DNA of 64,000 bases from Bradyrhizobium sp. 132 (GCF_023074185.1 NZ_JADPKY010000024.1:105839-169838); one strand, 5' to 3'; positions 16,959 through 26,311 are shown, counted from the first letter of the stretch. Notes: generated from the sequence alone by a model not told the origin. Program-made: numbers and translations.

Positions 16959-17070
16959 CAATCTCAAGAGAGCAAGAACGAAATCCCAAGACTATCGAAG
17001 TCCCCGCCACTTTCGGAGGCCCACCCGTCTCGGGTATGCTCTTTCGTCTCGCAACCTAAAAAAGAAAATA

Positions 17071-18480
17071 ATGACCAGAGCCGATGCCATCGCCCGCGCC
17101 CGTGACGATTTCAAATTCGGCGCGTTCCTCACCGAACTCGACCGCCGCGTCGCCTACCGGACCGAGAGCCAGAATCCGAACCGGAGCGTCGAGCTGCGCG
17201 CCTATCTGGAACAGGAGATGGTGCCCGCTTTCGCCGCGCTCGACTTCGAAAGCCGCATGGTCGAATCTCCCAACGGCAAGGCGCCGTTTCTGTTCGCCGA
17301 GCACCACGAGAGCGAGACGGCGCCGACCGTGCTGATCTACGGTCATGGCGACGTCGTCGACGGCATGGAGGGCGAGTGGCGCGACGGCCGCGATCCCTGG
17401 CGCACGACGGTTGCGGGTACGCGCCTCTATGGCCGCGGCACCGCCGACAACAAGGGCCAGCACAGCATCAACATGGCGGCACTCCGCGCGGTGCGCGACG
17501 CCCGCGGCGGCAAGCTCGGCTTCAACGCCAAGTTCATCGTCGAGATGGGCGAGGAGACCGGCTCGCCCGATCTCGGCAAGGTCTGCGATCTCAATCGCGA
17601 TGCGCTCAGGGCCGATCTGTTCATGGCCTCGGACGGGCCACGCCTGTCCGCCGACCGCCCCACACTGTTCCTCGGCTGCCGCGGCGGCATACGCATTCAT
17701 CTCGATGTGAACCTTCGTGACGGCGGACATCATTCCGGTAATTGGGGCGGCGTGCTTGCCAACCCTGCGACCGTGTTGGTCAACGCGATCTCGACGCTGG
17801 TCGACGGCCACGGCCGCCTTCAGCTCGAAGCGCTGAAGCCGCCCCGGCTCACCAACCAGATCCGCAGCTATCTTGCCGACGTGCAGGTGGTGCCGACCGA
17901 GGACGAGCCGGCGCTCGCTGAGAGCTGGGGCGAAGAAGGGCTGTCGGCGGCCGAGCGGCTCTATGCCTGGAACACGCTTGAAGTGCTGGCGATGTCGTCC
18001 GGCAATATCGAGAAGCCAGCCAACGCCATTCCCGGCCACGCCAATGCCGTGCTGCAACTGCGTTTCGTGGTCGGCACCAAAATCGACGGCCTGATCGACG
18101 CCGTCCGCGCACATCTGGTCCAGAAGGGTTTTCCGATGGTCGAGGTGCGGGCGGCGCAGAGCTTTGCCGCCTCGCGCACCGATTTCGACAGCCCCTGGAT
18201 CAAGTGGGCGGCGGATTCGGTGCAGGAGACCACCGGCAAGGTGCCGGCGGTGCTGCCGAACTTCGGCGGCTCGCTGCCCAACGACGTGTTTTCCGAAATC
18301 CTGGGCCTGCCGACGATCTGGGTGCCGCACTCCTATCCCGGCTGCTCCCAGCATGCGCCCAATGAGCACATCCTGCTGCCATTGACCGAAGAGGCCTTGA
18401 CGGTGATGGCCGGCCTGTTCTGGGATCTCGGGGAATTGCCAGGACCGCTAACACGTCCGCTAACACGCCCGCTAACCTGA
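17071..18480 (+). CDS. M20-family metallopeptidase/amidohydrolase
   Basis: A 469-residue M20 protein from the ATG at 17071; the frame extends upstream through the regulatory region, which is not coding. Di-zinc ligands and catalytic residues are visible: YGHGDVVDG (HxD), YGRGTADNKG (bridging aspartate), MGEETGSPD (general base EE) and the terminal histidine in PHSYPGCSQHAPNEH. The dimerisation lid domain sits between. M20 enzymes hydrolyse dipeptides, N-acyl amino acids or carbamoyl compounds. The C-terminus is formed by a 12-base tandem repeat (PLTRPLTRPLT) that runs into the stop. The glt transporter genes follow after 98 bases. Confidence 0.92.
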   Translation: MTRADAIARARDDFKFGAFLTELDRRVAYRTESQNPNRSVELRAYLEQEMVPAFAALDFESRMVESPNGKAPFLFAEHHESETAPTVLIYGHGDVVDGMEGEWRDGRDPWRTTVAGTRLYGRGTADNKGQHSINMAALRAVRDARGGKLGFNAKFIVEMGEETGSPDLGKVCDLNRDALRADLFMASDGPRLSADRPTLFLGCRGGIRIHLDVNLRDGGHHSGNWGGVLANPATVLVNAISTLVDGHGRLQLEALKPPRLTNQIRSYLADVQVVPTEDEPALAESWGEEGLSAAERLYAWNTLEVLAMSSGNIEKPANAIPGHANAVLQLRFVVGTKIDGLIDAVRAHLVQKGFPMVEVRAAQSFAASRTDFDSPWIKWAADSVQETTGKVPAVLPNFGGSLPNDVFSEILGLPTIWVPHSYPGCSQHAPNEHILLPLTEEALTVMAGLFWDLGELPGPLTRPLTRPLT

Positions 18481-18578
18481 GCGTTAACCTGAGCCGCCAT
18501 CCAGTCGAAAGTCACATTCTATTCCGGCTTGTTTTGTGCTTGCATCCCGCCGGCATCATCCTGAAAGGGGACCAAAAA

Positions 18579-19490
18579 GTGAAACACTTCCGTAGCATCG
18601 GCCTCGCGCTCGCCGCGACCTTCGCCGTCAGCCAGGCTGGGGCCGAGGAGCTGACCGGTACGCTGAAGAACATCAAGGACACCGGCGCCATCACGTTGGG
18701 CTTCCGCGACTCCTCGATTCCGTTCTCCTATCTCGACGACAACCAGAAGCCCATCGGATTCGCGATGGACATCTGCTACAAGATCGTCGACGCCGTGAAG
18801 AAAGAGCTCAAGCTCGACAAGCTCGAGGTGAAGCTCAACCCGGTGACCTCGGCGACCCGCATCCCGCTGATGGCCAACGGCACCATCGACCTCGAATGCG
18901 GCTCGACCACCAACAATGTCGAACGCCAGAAGCAGGTCGCCTTCACCAATACCCACTTCCTGACCGCCAGCCGCTACGTCTTCAAAAAATCAAGCGGCCT
19001 GAAGTCGATCGACGACCTCAAGGGCAAGACGGTAGTCTCGACTGCCGGCACCACCAACATCAAGCAGCTCACCGAAGCCAATGTGGCGAAAAGCCTCGGC
19101 GCCAACATCATTCCGGCCAAGGATCACGCCGAATCCTTCCTGATGGTCGAGACCGACCGCGCGGTCGCCTTCGTGATGGACGACATCCTGCTCGCGAGCC
19201 TCGTTGCCGGCTCGAAGTCGCCGGACGACTACGTTATCTCCAAGGATGCGTTCTCCAAGCCTGAGCCCTACGCCATCATGCTGCGCAAGGACGACGCGCC
19301 GTTCAAGAAGGTGGTCGATGCGGCGACCGCTGCGGTCTACACCTCCGGCGAGGGCCAGAAAATCTACGACAAATGGTTCACGGCCAAGATCCCGCCGAAG
19401 GGTCTCAACCTCAACACCCCGATCTCGCCCGAGCTGAAGCACGAGTTCGCCAAGCCGAGCGACTCGCCGAATCCGGACGACTATAAGTAA
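18579..19490 (+). CDS. gltI: Glutamate/aspartate-type ABC transporter substrate-binding protein
   Basis: A 303-residue protein read from a GTG at 18579, with GAAAGGGG at 18563-18570 as ribosome binding site and a signal peptide (VKHFRSIGLALAATFAV). It belongs to the bacterial solute-binding protein family 3, with VSQAGAEELTGTLKNIKDTG at the start, DSSIPFSYLDDNQKPIGFAMDIC, and DLECGSTTNNVERQ. The layout is that of GltI/BztA, binding glutamate and aspartate in the periplasm. Two permeases and an ATPase follow in operon order (gltI-gltJ-gltK-gltL). A longer start at 18534 lacks an export signal. Confidence 0.92.
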   Translation: MKHFRSIGLALAATFAVSQAGAEELTGTLKNIKDTGAITLGFRDSSIPFSYLDDNQKPIGFAMDICYKIVDAVKKELKLDKLEVKLNPVTSATRIPLMANGTIDLECGSTTNNVERQKQVAFTNTHFLTASRYVFKKSSGLKSIDDLKGKTVVSTAGTTNIKQLTEANVAKSLGANIIPAKDHAESFLMVETDRAVAFVMDDILLASLVAGSKSPDDYVISKDAFSKPEPYAIMLRKDDAPFKKVVDAATAAVYTSGEGQKIYDKWFTAKIPPKGLNLNTPISPELKHEFAKPSDSPNPDDYK

Positions 19491-19532
19491 GCTCCGATCC
19501 GTCCTGGAATCAGGACTTCGGGATCAAAATGA

Positions 19533-19567
19533 TGTCCGGCCACTCTTGACACCAGGGTGGCCGGACA
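19533..19567 (+). terminator. Intercistronic stem-loop between gltI and gltJ
   Basis: A perfect 11-base stem, TGTCCGGCCAC at 19533-19543 and GTGGCCGGACA at 19557-19567, closes a 13-base loop and is followed by TTT only. It lies 42 bases after the gltI stop. In binding-protein operons such hairpins reduce transcription or stabilise the upstream mRNA, so that the binding protein is made in excess over the permease. A second small hairpin, GTCCTG/CAGGAC, is at 19501-19516. Confidence 0.7.
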
Positions 19568-19619
19568 TTTGCATAGGCGCCCGGGACATCTGTGATTGGC
19601 GCGTTCGCGCGGGGGACAC

Positions 19620-20351
19620 GTGAACTACCACTGGAACTGGGGAATTTTCTTCGAGCCCAACCCGATGGGGACCGGCACCTATCTTGACATGCTGCTGTCG
19701 GGGCTGGTGCTGACCCTGAAGACGGGCGTGCTCGCCTGGATCATCGCGCTGATTTTCGGCACGATCGTCGGCGTGCTGCGCACTTTGCCGTCAAAGACCG
19801 CGTCCTGGATCGGCTTTTGCTGGGTCGAATTCTTCCGTAACATGCCGCTGCTGGTGCAGCTGTTTCTGTGGTTCTTCGTGCTGCCGGAATTGCTGCCGAA
19901 ATCGGCCGGCACTTGGCTGAAGCAAATGCCGAACGCACCGTTCTGGACGGCGGCGATCGGCATCGGCTTCTTCATGTCGGCGCGCGTCGCCGTGCAATTG
20001 CAGGCCGGCGTCGGCTCATTACCGCGCGGGCAGAGGATGGCCGCGACTGCGCTGGGCCTGACCACTGTGCAGGGCTACCGCTACGTGCTGCTGCCGATGG
20101 CGTTCCGCATTATCCTGCCGCCGCTGACCTCCGAATTCCTCAACACCATCAAGAACACGGCCGTGGCCATCACCATCGGCCTGCTCGAGCTCACCGGACA
20201 GGCGCGCTCGATGCAGGAATTCTCGTTCCAGGTGTTCGAGGCCTTTACCGCCGCGACCCTGCTTTATCTCCTCGTCAACGTCGTCGTCGTGACTGCGATG
20301 CGCTTCCTCGAGCGCTGGGTCGCGATCCCCGGCTACATCACGGGGAAATAG
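19620..20351 (+). CDS. gltJ: Glutamate/aspartate-type ABC transporter permease
   Basis: A 243-residue inner-membrane permease from a GTG at 19620 (VNYHWNWGIFFEP), a start typical of GltJ; the ORF can be extended to 19596 without gain. The HisM-type domain has FGTIVGVLRT, the EFFRNMPLLVQLFLWFFVLPE motif and the EAA loop region MAATALGLTTVQGYRYVLLP. Five or so membrane spans. It pairs with gltK to form the membrane channel. Confidence 0.93.
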   Translation: MNYHWNWGIFFEPNPMGTGTYLDMLLSGLVLTLKTGVLAWIIALIFGTIVGVLRTLPSKTASWIGFCWVEFFRNMPLLVQLFLWFFVLPELLPKSAGTWLKQMPNAPFWTAAIGIGFFMSARVAVQLQAGVGSLPRGQRMAATALGLTTVQGYRYVLLPMAFRIILPPLTSEFLNTIKNTAVAITIGLLELTGQARSMQEFSFQVFEAFTAATLLYLLVNVVVVTAMRFLERWVAIPGYITGK

Positions 20352-20355
20352 CGCC

Positions 20356-21048
20356 ATGTTCAGCAATCTCGATTTCGACGTCATCCGCCGCGCACTGCCC
20401 TATCTGTTCTACGAAGGCATGACGTTCACGCTGATGCTGACGGGGCTCGCGGCACTCGGCGGCCTGGTCTTCGGCACGGCGATCGCGCTGATGCGGTTGT
20501 CCGGCTACAAGACGCTCGGATACGTCGCCGGCGTCTATGTCGACTTCATGCGTTCGCTGCCGCTGGTGCTGGTGATCTTCTGGTTCTACTTCCTGGTGCC
20601 CTATATCGGGCAGTGGCTGACCGGCTCGTCGCGCCCCATCAGCGTCGGCGCGTTCGCGTCCTCGCTCATCACCTTCATCATGTTCGAGGCCGCGTACTTC
20701 TCCGAGATCATGCGTGCCGGCATCCAGTCGATCTCGCGCGGCCAGCCTGCCGCGGCCAACGCGCTGGGGCTGACCTACGCCCAGACCATGCGCTACATCG
20801 TGCTGCCGCAGGCGTTCCGCAACATGCTGCCGGTTCTGATCACGCAGACCATCGTGCTGTTCCAGGACACCTCGCTGGTCTACGTGCTGTCGATTACCGA
20901 CTTTCTGGGAGCTGCGAGCAAGGTCGCGCAGCGCGACGGTCGTTTGGTCGAAATGTATCTGTTCGCCGCAATCGTCTACTTCACCATCTCCTGTGTCGCA
21001 TCCTACGGCGTCCGCCGCCTCCAGGCGCGCATCGCCATCATCCGTTAG
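20356..21048 (+). CDS. gltK: Glutamate/aspartate-type ABC transporter permease
   Basis: A 230-residue permease starting 4 bases after the gltJ stop. It has the family features VDFMRSLPLVLVIFWFYFLVP, EAAYFSEIMRAGIQSISRGQ and the EAA-loop segment AANALGLTYAQTMRYIVLPQ that contacts the ATPase. About five membrane helices. Its tight spacing with gltJ and gltL marks one operon. A 483-residue antisense frame across gltK and gltL is a high-GC shadow. Confidence 0.93.
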   Translation: MFSNLDFDVIRRALPYLFYEGMTFTLMLTGLAALGGLVFGTAIALMRLSGYKTLGYVAGVYVDFMRSLPLVLVIFWFYFLVPYIGQWLTGSSRPISVGAFASSLITFIMFEAAYFSEIMRAGIQSISRGQPAAANALGLTYAQTMRYIVLPQAFRNMLPVLITQTIVLFQDTSLVYVLSITDFLGAASKVAQRDGRLVEMYLFAAIVYFTISCVASYGVRRLQARIAIIR

Positions 21049-21060
21049 AGCGTATCGGTC

Positions 21061-21792
21061 ATGATCGAAATCAGCCACGTCGACAAATGGTATAGCCCGA
21101 CCTTCCAGGTGCTGACCGACTGCACCACCAGCGTCACCAAGGGCGAGGTCGTGGTGGTCTGCGGTCCCTCGGGCTCGGGCAAGTCGACGCTGATCAAATG
21201 CGTCAACGCGCTGGAGCCGTTCCAGAAAGGCGACATCAGCGTCGATGGAACCAAGGTCAACGATCCCAAGACCAATTTGCCGAAGCTGCGCTCGCGGGTC
21301 GGCATGGTGTTCCAGCACTTCGAGCTGTTTCCGCATCTGAAGATCATCGACAATCTCTGCCTCGCACAGCAGAAAGTGCTCGACCGGTCGCGCGACAAGG
21401 CGGTGGCGAAAGGCATGCAGCTGCTGGAGCGCGTCGGTCTGAAGGAACAGGCGCAGAAGTTTCCCGCGCAACTGTCCGGCGGCCAGCAGCAGCGCGTGGC
21501 GATCGCCCGCGCGCTCGCGATGGATCCCATTGTCATGCTGTTCGACGAGCCGACCTCGGCGCTCGACCCCGAAATGGTGAGCGAGGTGCTCGACGTCATG
21601 GTGGACCTCGCCCATGAGGGCATGACCATGATGGTCGTCACCCACGAGATGGGCTTTGCCCGCAAGGTCGCCAACCGCGTGATCTTCATGGATCGCGGCG
21701 AGATCGTCGAGGACGCCCCGAAGGAGGATTTCTTCGGCAAGCCCCGCAGCGACCGCGCGCAGAAGTTCTTGTCGAAGATTTTGTCGCATTAG
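21061..21792 (+). CDS. gltL: Glutamate/aspartate-type ABC transporter ATP-binding protein
   Basis: A 243-residue ATPase from the ATG at 21061. It has Walker [10 protein letters not shown], the Q-loop [10 protein letters not shown], the signature LSGGQQQR, Walker [14 protein letters not shown] and the H-loop VVTHEMGFA, so it is complete. Polar amino acid transport family (GlnQ/GltL). It completes the gltIJKL importer of acidic amino acids. Confidence 0.95.
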   Translation: MIEISHVDKWYSPTFQVLTDCTTSVTKGEVVVVCGPSGSGKSTLIKCVNALEPFQKGDISVDGTKVNDPKTNLPKLRSRVGMVFQHFELFPHLKIIDNLCLAQQKVLDRSRDKAVAKGMQLLERVGLKEQAQKFPAQLSGGQQQRVAIARALAMDPIVMLFDEPTSALDPEMVSEVLDVMVDLAHEGMTMMVVTHEMGFARKVANRVIFMDRGEIVEDAPKEDFFGKPRSDRAQKFLSKILSH

Positions 21793-21878
21793 TCGTCTGA
21801 CGCCAAATAGGGTTTATCGGTGCCTGCGAATTTCGTATAGCAGCGGAAGTTCCGTTTATTCCCGCCAGGAGACCTGCC

Positions 21879-22739
21879 TTGGACTCGATCGCCTACGTCA
21901 ACGGCTCATTCGTCCCGCTCTCGGACGCTAAAATCTCGGTCCTCGATCGCGGTTTCCTGTTCGCCGACGGCATCTACGAGGTCTCGGCGGTGCTTGACGG
22001 CAAGCTGATCGACAACGCCTCGCATCTGACGCGGCTGGAGCGCTCGGTCGGCGAAATTAAGCTAAAGCTCCCCGAGACGGTCGAGCGCATCACCGAGATC
22101 CAGAAGGAGCTGATCGCGCGCAACAGGGTCGAGAACGGCCTCGTCTATCTCCAGGTCACGCGTGGGGCCGACAAGGGCCGCGACTTCGCCTTCCCCAAGG
22201 GCGACGTCAAGTCGAGCCTGGTGATGTTCACCTCGGAGAAGGACATCATCAACGCGGCATCGGCCAAGACCGGCATCAACGTCATCACCGTGCCGGACAT
22301 CCGCTGGGAGCGGCGCGACATCAAGAGCGTCGCGCTGCTGGCGCAGGTGCTTGCGAAACAGGCCGCGGCCGAAGCCGGTGCGGGCGAGGCCTGGATGCTG
22401 GAGGACGGCTACGTCACCGAGGGCGGCTCGTCCTCGGCGTTCATCCTGACGCAGGACGACGTCATCGTGACCCGCAAGAATTCCAACGCGATCCTGCCGG
22501 GTTGCACCCGCAAGGCGGTGGTGGCTCTTGCCGAAGAGCGCCAGCTCCGGGTCGAGGAGCGTTCCTTCACGGTCGCCGAAGCGCTCGCCGCCAAGGAGGC
22601 CTTTGCCACCTCGGCGTCGCTGTTTGTCCAGCCGGTGGTTGCGATCGACGGCAAGAAGATCGGCGACGGCAAGCCCGGCCCGATGGCAACAAGGCTGCGC
22701 GAGATTTATGTGGAGTTCGCCAAGGCGACGGCGGTCTGA
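21879..22739 (+). CDS. dat: D-amino-acid transaminase (class IV PLP enzyme)
   Basis: A 286-residue class IV aminotransferase read from TTG at 21879, six bases after CAGGAGA at 21866-21872; the next in-frame ATGs would delete conserved parts. Landmarks: ISVLDRGFLFADGIYEV, the PLP lysine in RRDIKSVALL (around residue 149), LEDGYVTEGGSSSAF and the phosphate-site segment. The profile is closest to D-alanine aminotransferase, which makes D-glutamate and D-alanine for peptidoglycan or degrades D-amino acids. A branched-chain aminotransferase or aminodeoxychorismate lyase is less likely. It follows gltL by 86 bases, a functional match with a glutamate importer. Confidence 0.85.
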   Translation: MDSIAYVNGSFVPLSDAKISVLDRGFLFADGIYEVSAVLDGKLIDNASHLTRLERSVGEIKLKLPETVERITEIQKELIARNRVENGLVYLQVTRGADKGRDFAFPKGDVKSSLVMFTSEKDIINAASAKTGINVITVPDIRWERRDIKSVALLAQVLAKQAAAEAGAGEAWMLEDGYVTEGGSSSAFILTQDDVIVTRKNSNAILPGCTRKAVVALAEERQLRVEERSFTVAEALAAKEAFATSASLFVQPVVAIDGKKIGDGKPGPMATRLREIYVEFAKATAV

Positions 22740-22752
22740 CGAAGCTGCCGTA

Positions 22753-22836
22753 GGTGGGCAAAGGCGCGCTTGCGCCGTGCCCACCTGTTCTCTCGCGTTC
22801 GCTGAAAGACGGTGGGCACGCTTCGCTTTGCCCACC
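22753..22836. repeat. Double hairpin repeat after dat
   Basis: Two hairpins with the same arms: GGTGGGCA (22753) with TGCCCACC (22778) and GGTGGGCA (22811) with TGCCCACC (22829). They lie between the convergent dat and AhpD-like genes (stops 22739 and 22858). The paired-hairpin design suggests a dispersed repeat that can stop transcription from both sides. Confidence 0.65.
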
Positions 22837-22857
22837 CTTGTATTAGCGCGCCGCAGC

Positions 22858-23319
22858 TCACGCCACCGACGCCTTCACTTTCACCGGGTGAATCGCCCGG
22901 AACGCGATCGCCAACCTGTTCCAGGCATTGATGGCCCCGATCAGCATCGTCAGGTTGACCGTCTCCGCATCGGAGAATTGTGCGCGGACCTGCTCGTAGA
23001 CGTCATCAGGCGCGTGCGTCTCGGAGATCAGCGTCACCGACTCGGTCCATGCCAGCGCGGCGCGCTCGCGGTCAGTATAGAGCGGGGATTCGGGCCAGGC
23101 GTTGAGCAGATAGATGCGCTGCTCGGTCTCGCCGCGCTTGCGGGCGTCCTCGGTGTGCATGTTGATGCAGAAGGCACATCCGTTGATCTGCGACGCGCGG
23201 ATCTTGACGAGCTCGATCAGCGATTTCTCCAGTCCCGTCGACTGGATCTGCTCTTCCAGCGCCATCAGCGCCTTCATCGTGTCGGGTGCGGCCTGGTAGA
23301 AATTCATGCGGGGTTTCAT
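22858..23319 (-). CDS. Carboxymuconolactone decarboxylase/AhpD-like protein
   Basis: A 153-residue protein from the ATG at 23319 (MKPRMNFYQ); the frame runs upstream into the MFS gene but only in a shadow. CMD domain with ELVKIRASQINGCAFCINMH, which holds the CxxC-x3-H motif of AhpD-like thiol peroxidase partners. Members act as antioxidant proteins or in lactone metabolism. It is 29 bases downstream of the efflux gene and probably in the same transcript, which suits a defence role against the substrates of the pump. Confidence 0.88.
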   Translation of the reverse strand: MKPRMNFYQAAPDTMKALMALEEQIQSTGLEKSLIELVKIRASQINGCAFCINMHTEDARKRGETEQRIYLLNAWPESPLYTDRERAALAWTESVTLISETHAPDDVYEQVRAQFSDAETVNLTMLIGAINAWNRLAIAFRAIHPVKVKASVA

Positions 23320-23348
23320 GGTCGTTCTCCTTGCTTGCTGGGTTGGTG

Positions 23349-24965
23349 TCAGTGGGCGCCACCGGCCGAGGCATGGCCGGCCTTCTTCAGGAAGAGGGTA
23401 GCGATCAACGCGACGATCAGTGCCACGCCGAGCAGATAGAAGGTGTCGCTGAAGGCGAGGATATAGGCCTGCTTCTGCACGATATGGCCGATCGCGACAT
23501 AGGCGCGATGCGACGCGTCCGCACGGTCGAGGATGCCGTGATTGACGAAGTATTGCGTGAGCTGTTCCATCCGCGTCCGCGTCGCCTGCTCGAACAGCGA
23601 GACCGACTGCATCAGCACGTTGGAGTGATACTGCTCGCGCTTGGTCAGCAGGGTCTGCAGCAGCGCGATGCCGACGGCGCCACCGAGATTGCGCATCATG
23701 TTGAACAAGCCGGAGGCCGAGCCCGCGTTCTCCGGTTCGATGCCTGACGTCGCCACCGCAGACAGCGGCGCCATCACCAGCGCCTGCCCGATCGCACGAA
23801 CCACATTGGGCCAGAGCAATTGATCGGCGGCATAGTTGCCGGTCATGTAAATATTCATGAAGTTGGAGGCCGCAAACAGGACGAAGCCGACGCCGATGAT
23901 GAGCCGCGCATCGAGCTTCTGCATAAGGCGTGGCACCAGCGGGATCAGCAGGAGCTGCGGCAGGCCGGTCCATGCCAGTACCATGCCGATCTGCTCGGCA
24001 TTGTAGCCCTGGATGCGGGCCAGATATTGCGGCAGGATGAACACCGAGCCGTAGAGCGCGATTCCCAGTAGGAAGTTCGCGAGCATGCCGAAACCGAAAT
24101 TGCGGCGAACGAGCAGACGCAGGTTCAGGAGCGGCTTCTTCACCGTGAGCTCGATGATCAGGAAGGCGGTCAGCGCGACGGCCGCGATGACGGAGAGCTT
24201 GACGATGAAGGGCGAGCCGAACCAGTCGTCCTTGTTGCCTTCCTCCAGGACGGTTTGCAGCGCGGACAGTCCGATCGCCATGGTGATGATGCCGGCCCAG
24301 TCGCCCTCGCCCAGCAACGACAGCTTCATCAGCTTTGCGTCCAGCGCGTACCAGAGCATGCCGACCATGATCGCGCCGGGGACGACATTGACGTAGAAGA
24401 TGTACTGCCAGCCAAAATTCTCGGTGAGATAACCGCCGATGGTTGGGCCGATCGCGGGCGCGAACGTCGCCGACAGCGCAAACAGCGCAAGCCCGACCGG
24501 CTGTTTTCCGCGCGGCAGCAACGTGATGATCAGCGTGAACGCCATCGGGATCAGCACGCCGCCGGTGAAACCTTGTACCGCCCGTAGCACGATCATCTGC
24601 GGCAGGTCCTGCGCCAGCGCACAGGCGGCCGACAGGATCAGGAACAGGACCGCGTTGGTGAGGAGATAGATGCGGATCGAAAACACCTGCGCGAGCCAGC
24701 CGGACAGCGGGATCACCACGATCTCCGCGATCAGATAGGAGGTCGAGATCCAGCCGCCGTCGTCGATGCCGGCGCCGATCGCGCCCTGGATGTCGGCGAG
24801 CGAGGCATTGACGATCTGGATGTTCAGCACCGCCATGAAGGCGCCGAGCGTCGCGCCGATCACGGCGATCCAGGTCTTGGTGGAAACCGCCGGCGTGGCG
24901 GGTGCGGCTCGAGCGGGAATGCCGGCGGCGGAAGCGGCGTTCAGCGCGGGTTGGAGTGTGCTCAT
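23349..24965 (-). CDS. MFS multidrug efflux permease, DHA2/EmrB family
   Basis: A 538-residue, 14-helix drug:proton antiporter from the ATG at 24965; the frame to 25106 adds no conserved residues. DHA2 features are LNIQIVNASLADIQGAIG, the motif C-like region and RAVQGFTGGVLIPMAFTL. Its partner, the membrane fusion protein EmrA-like gene, lies 115 bases upstream on the same strand. Together with an outer-membrane channel they would export hydrophobic compounds. The gene order is fusion protein, permease, AhpD-like protein. Confidence 0.92.
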   Translation of the reverse strand: MSTLQPALNAASAAGIPARAAPATPAVSTKTWIAVIGATLGAFMAVLNIQIVNASLADIQGAIGAGIDDGGWISTSYLIAEIVVIPLSGWLAQVFSIRIYLLTNAVLFLILSAACALAQDLPQMIVLRAVQGFTGGVLIPMAFTLIITLLPRGKQPVGLALFALSATFAPAIGPTIGGYLTENFGWQYIFYVNVVPGAIMVGMLWYALDAKLMKLSLLGEGDWAGIITMAIGLSALQTVLEEGNKDDWFGSPFIVKLSVIAAVALTAFLIIELTVKKPLLNLRLLVRRNFGFGMLANFLLGIALYGSVFILPQYLARIQGYNAEQIGMVLAWTGLPQLLLIPLVPRLMQKLDARLIIGVGFVLFAASNFMNIYMTGNYAADQLLWPNVVRAIGQALVMAPLSAVATSGIEPENAGSASGLFNMMRNLGGAVGIALLQTLLTKREQYHSNVLMQSVSLFEQATRTRMEQLTQYFVNHGILDRADASHRAYVAIGHIVQKQAYILAFSDTFYLLGVALIVALIATLFLKKAGHASAGGAH

Positions 24966-25080
24966 GGAAGGCCTCGTCTCGGATATGGAGACAGGATGCA
25001 TCAGGCGAGTGTTTTCGATAATCGAGGAAGCGTTGGAAGGATCGTCCGGCAGGACTTGATAATGCTGCCGGAGTTGGCCT

Positions 25081-26262
25081 TTAGCCGCCGTTGGGTCGCG
25101 TCGCATTGTCGGCGAGGCGCTTGGCCGTCTCGCGTTCGGCCAGCACGGTCGCCTTGGTGTCGACTGTCGGCTCCGCCGACATACCGGGGCGCAGCAGCCC
25201 GGTCAGGCGGTGGTCGTCGAGCACGATCTTCACCGGCACGCGCTGCACGATCTTGGTGAAATTCCCGGTGGCGTTGTCGGGCGGCAGCAGTGCGAATTCG
25301 AGGCCGCTCGCCGGCGACAGGCTGTCGACATGGCCGCGCAGGGTCTGGTTGCGGAAACTGTCGACATGCAGTTCGACCGGCTGGCCGGCGCGAACATGGG
25401 TGAGCTGGGTCTCCTTGAAATTGGCGACCACATAGACCGCATCGAGCGGCACCACCGCCATCAATTGCGTGCCGGCCTGCAGGAACTGTCCCACGCGCAG
25501 TGAGCGGGCGCCGACCGTGCCGTCGACCGGCGCGGCAATCTCGGTGTAGGAGAGATTCAGCGCCGCCTGCTCGGCGACCGCGCGCGCGTGTTCGAGCTGG
25601 GCTGTGGCTTGCGCGCGCTGGGTGGTGAGTACGTCTACCTTGCGCTGTGCGGCCACGAGGCCCGACTTCGCGTGCTGCAGTTGCGCGTTGCTGGCGCGCA
25701 ACGCAGCGTCAGTCTGCTGGGCGCGCTGGATCGTCCCGGAGCCCGACTTCATCAAATCGTCGTAGCGGGCGCGCTCCTCCTGCGCGAATTTCAGATTCGC
25801 GTCCGCGGCAGTCACATCGGCCGTGCTCTGCTCGATGATAGGCTGCTGAAGTTCGAGTTGGGCATCGAGGTTACGCACAGACGCTTCCGCCGCAGCCACA
25901 TCGGCGCGCGCCTGGTCGAGCGCCGCCTTGAAGTCGCGGCCGTCGATCTTTGCCAGCACCTGGCCCGCTTTGACCTCTTCGTTATCGCTGACCAGCACCT
26001 TGGCGATGTAGCCCGAGACTTTTGGCGCGACGATCGTGGAGTCGGCCTTCACATAGGCATCGTCGGTTGTCTCGAGGTAGCGCCCGGTGGTCCAGTAATC
26101 GTGTCCGTAATGGACAATCGCTGCCGTGCCCGCGAGAAGGGCGAGCACCAATGCCGCGCGCCGGACGATATTCCGCGCAGGCACCGGAAGCGGAACCTTG
26201 GGGTTATCATGAGTGATTTCAGTCGCTTGCTGGAAGTTTTCGGTGCGGGGCATCTCGGACAT
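25081..26262 (-). CDS. HlyD/EmrA family membrane fusion protein
   Basis: A 393-residue periplasmic adaptor from the ATG at 26262. It has one N-terminal membrane helix (ALVLALLAGTAAIVHYG), the beta-barrel and lipoyl start TTDDAYVKADSTIVAPKVSGYI, a long alpha-hairpin with coiled-coil heptads (residues about 110-240), LSYTEIAAPVDGTVGARS as the returning lipoyl half, and the C-terminal barrel. It links the DHA2 permease to an outer-membrane channel. The first gene of the efflux operon, it is divergent from the LysR gene with operators in between. Confidence 0.92.
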   Translation of the reverse strand: MSEMPRTENFQQATEITHDNPKVPLPVPARNIVRRAALVLALLAGTAAIVHYGHDYWTTGRYLETTDDAYVKADSTIVAPKVSGYIAKVLVSDNEEVKAGQVLAKIDGRDFKAALDQARADVAAAEASVRNLDAQLELQQPIIEQSTADVTAADANLKFAQEERARYDDLMKSGSGTIQRAQQTDAALRASNAQLQHAKSGLVAAQRKVDVLTTQRAQATAQLEHARAVAEQAALNLSYTEIAAPVDGTVGARSLRVGQFLQAGTQLMAVVPLDAVYVVANFKETQLTHVRAGQPVELHVDSFRNQTLRGHVDSLSPASGLEFALLPPDNATGNFTKIVQRVPVKIVLDDHRLTGLLRPGMSAEPTVDTKATVLAERETAKRLADNATRPNGG

Positions 26263-26311
26263 CGCGATCTCCTATCGGCTGACTGAGAGTATCGGTCTTC
26301 CTGACTCGCGC

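Noticed and set aside
16741..17070. Upstream extension of the M20 frame
   Set aside because: The region contains operator palindromes and low-quality translation; the ATG at 17071 begins the recognisable protein.
20338..21789. 483-residue minus-strand frame across gltK and gltL
   Set aside because: Antisense to two intact ABC transporter genes; His/Asp/Arg-rich composition without domains.
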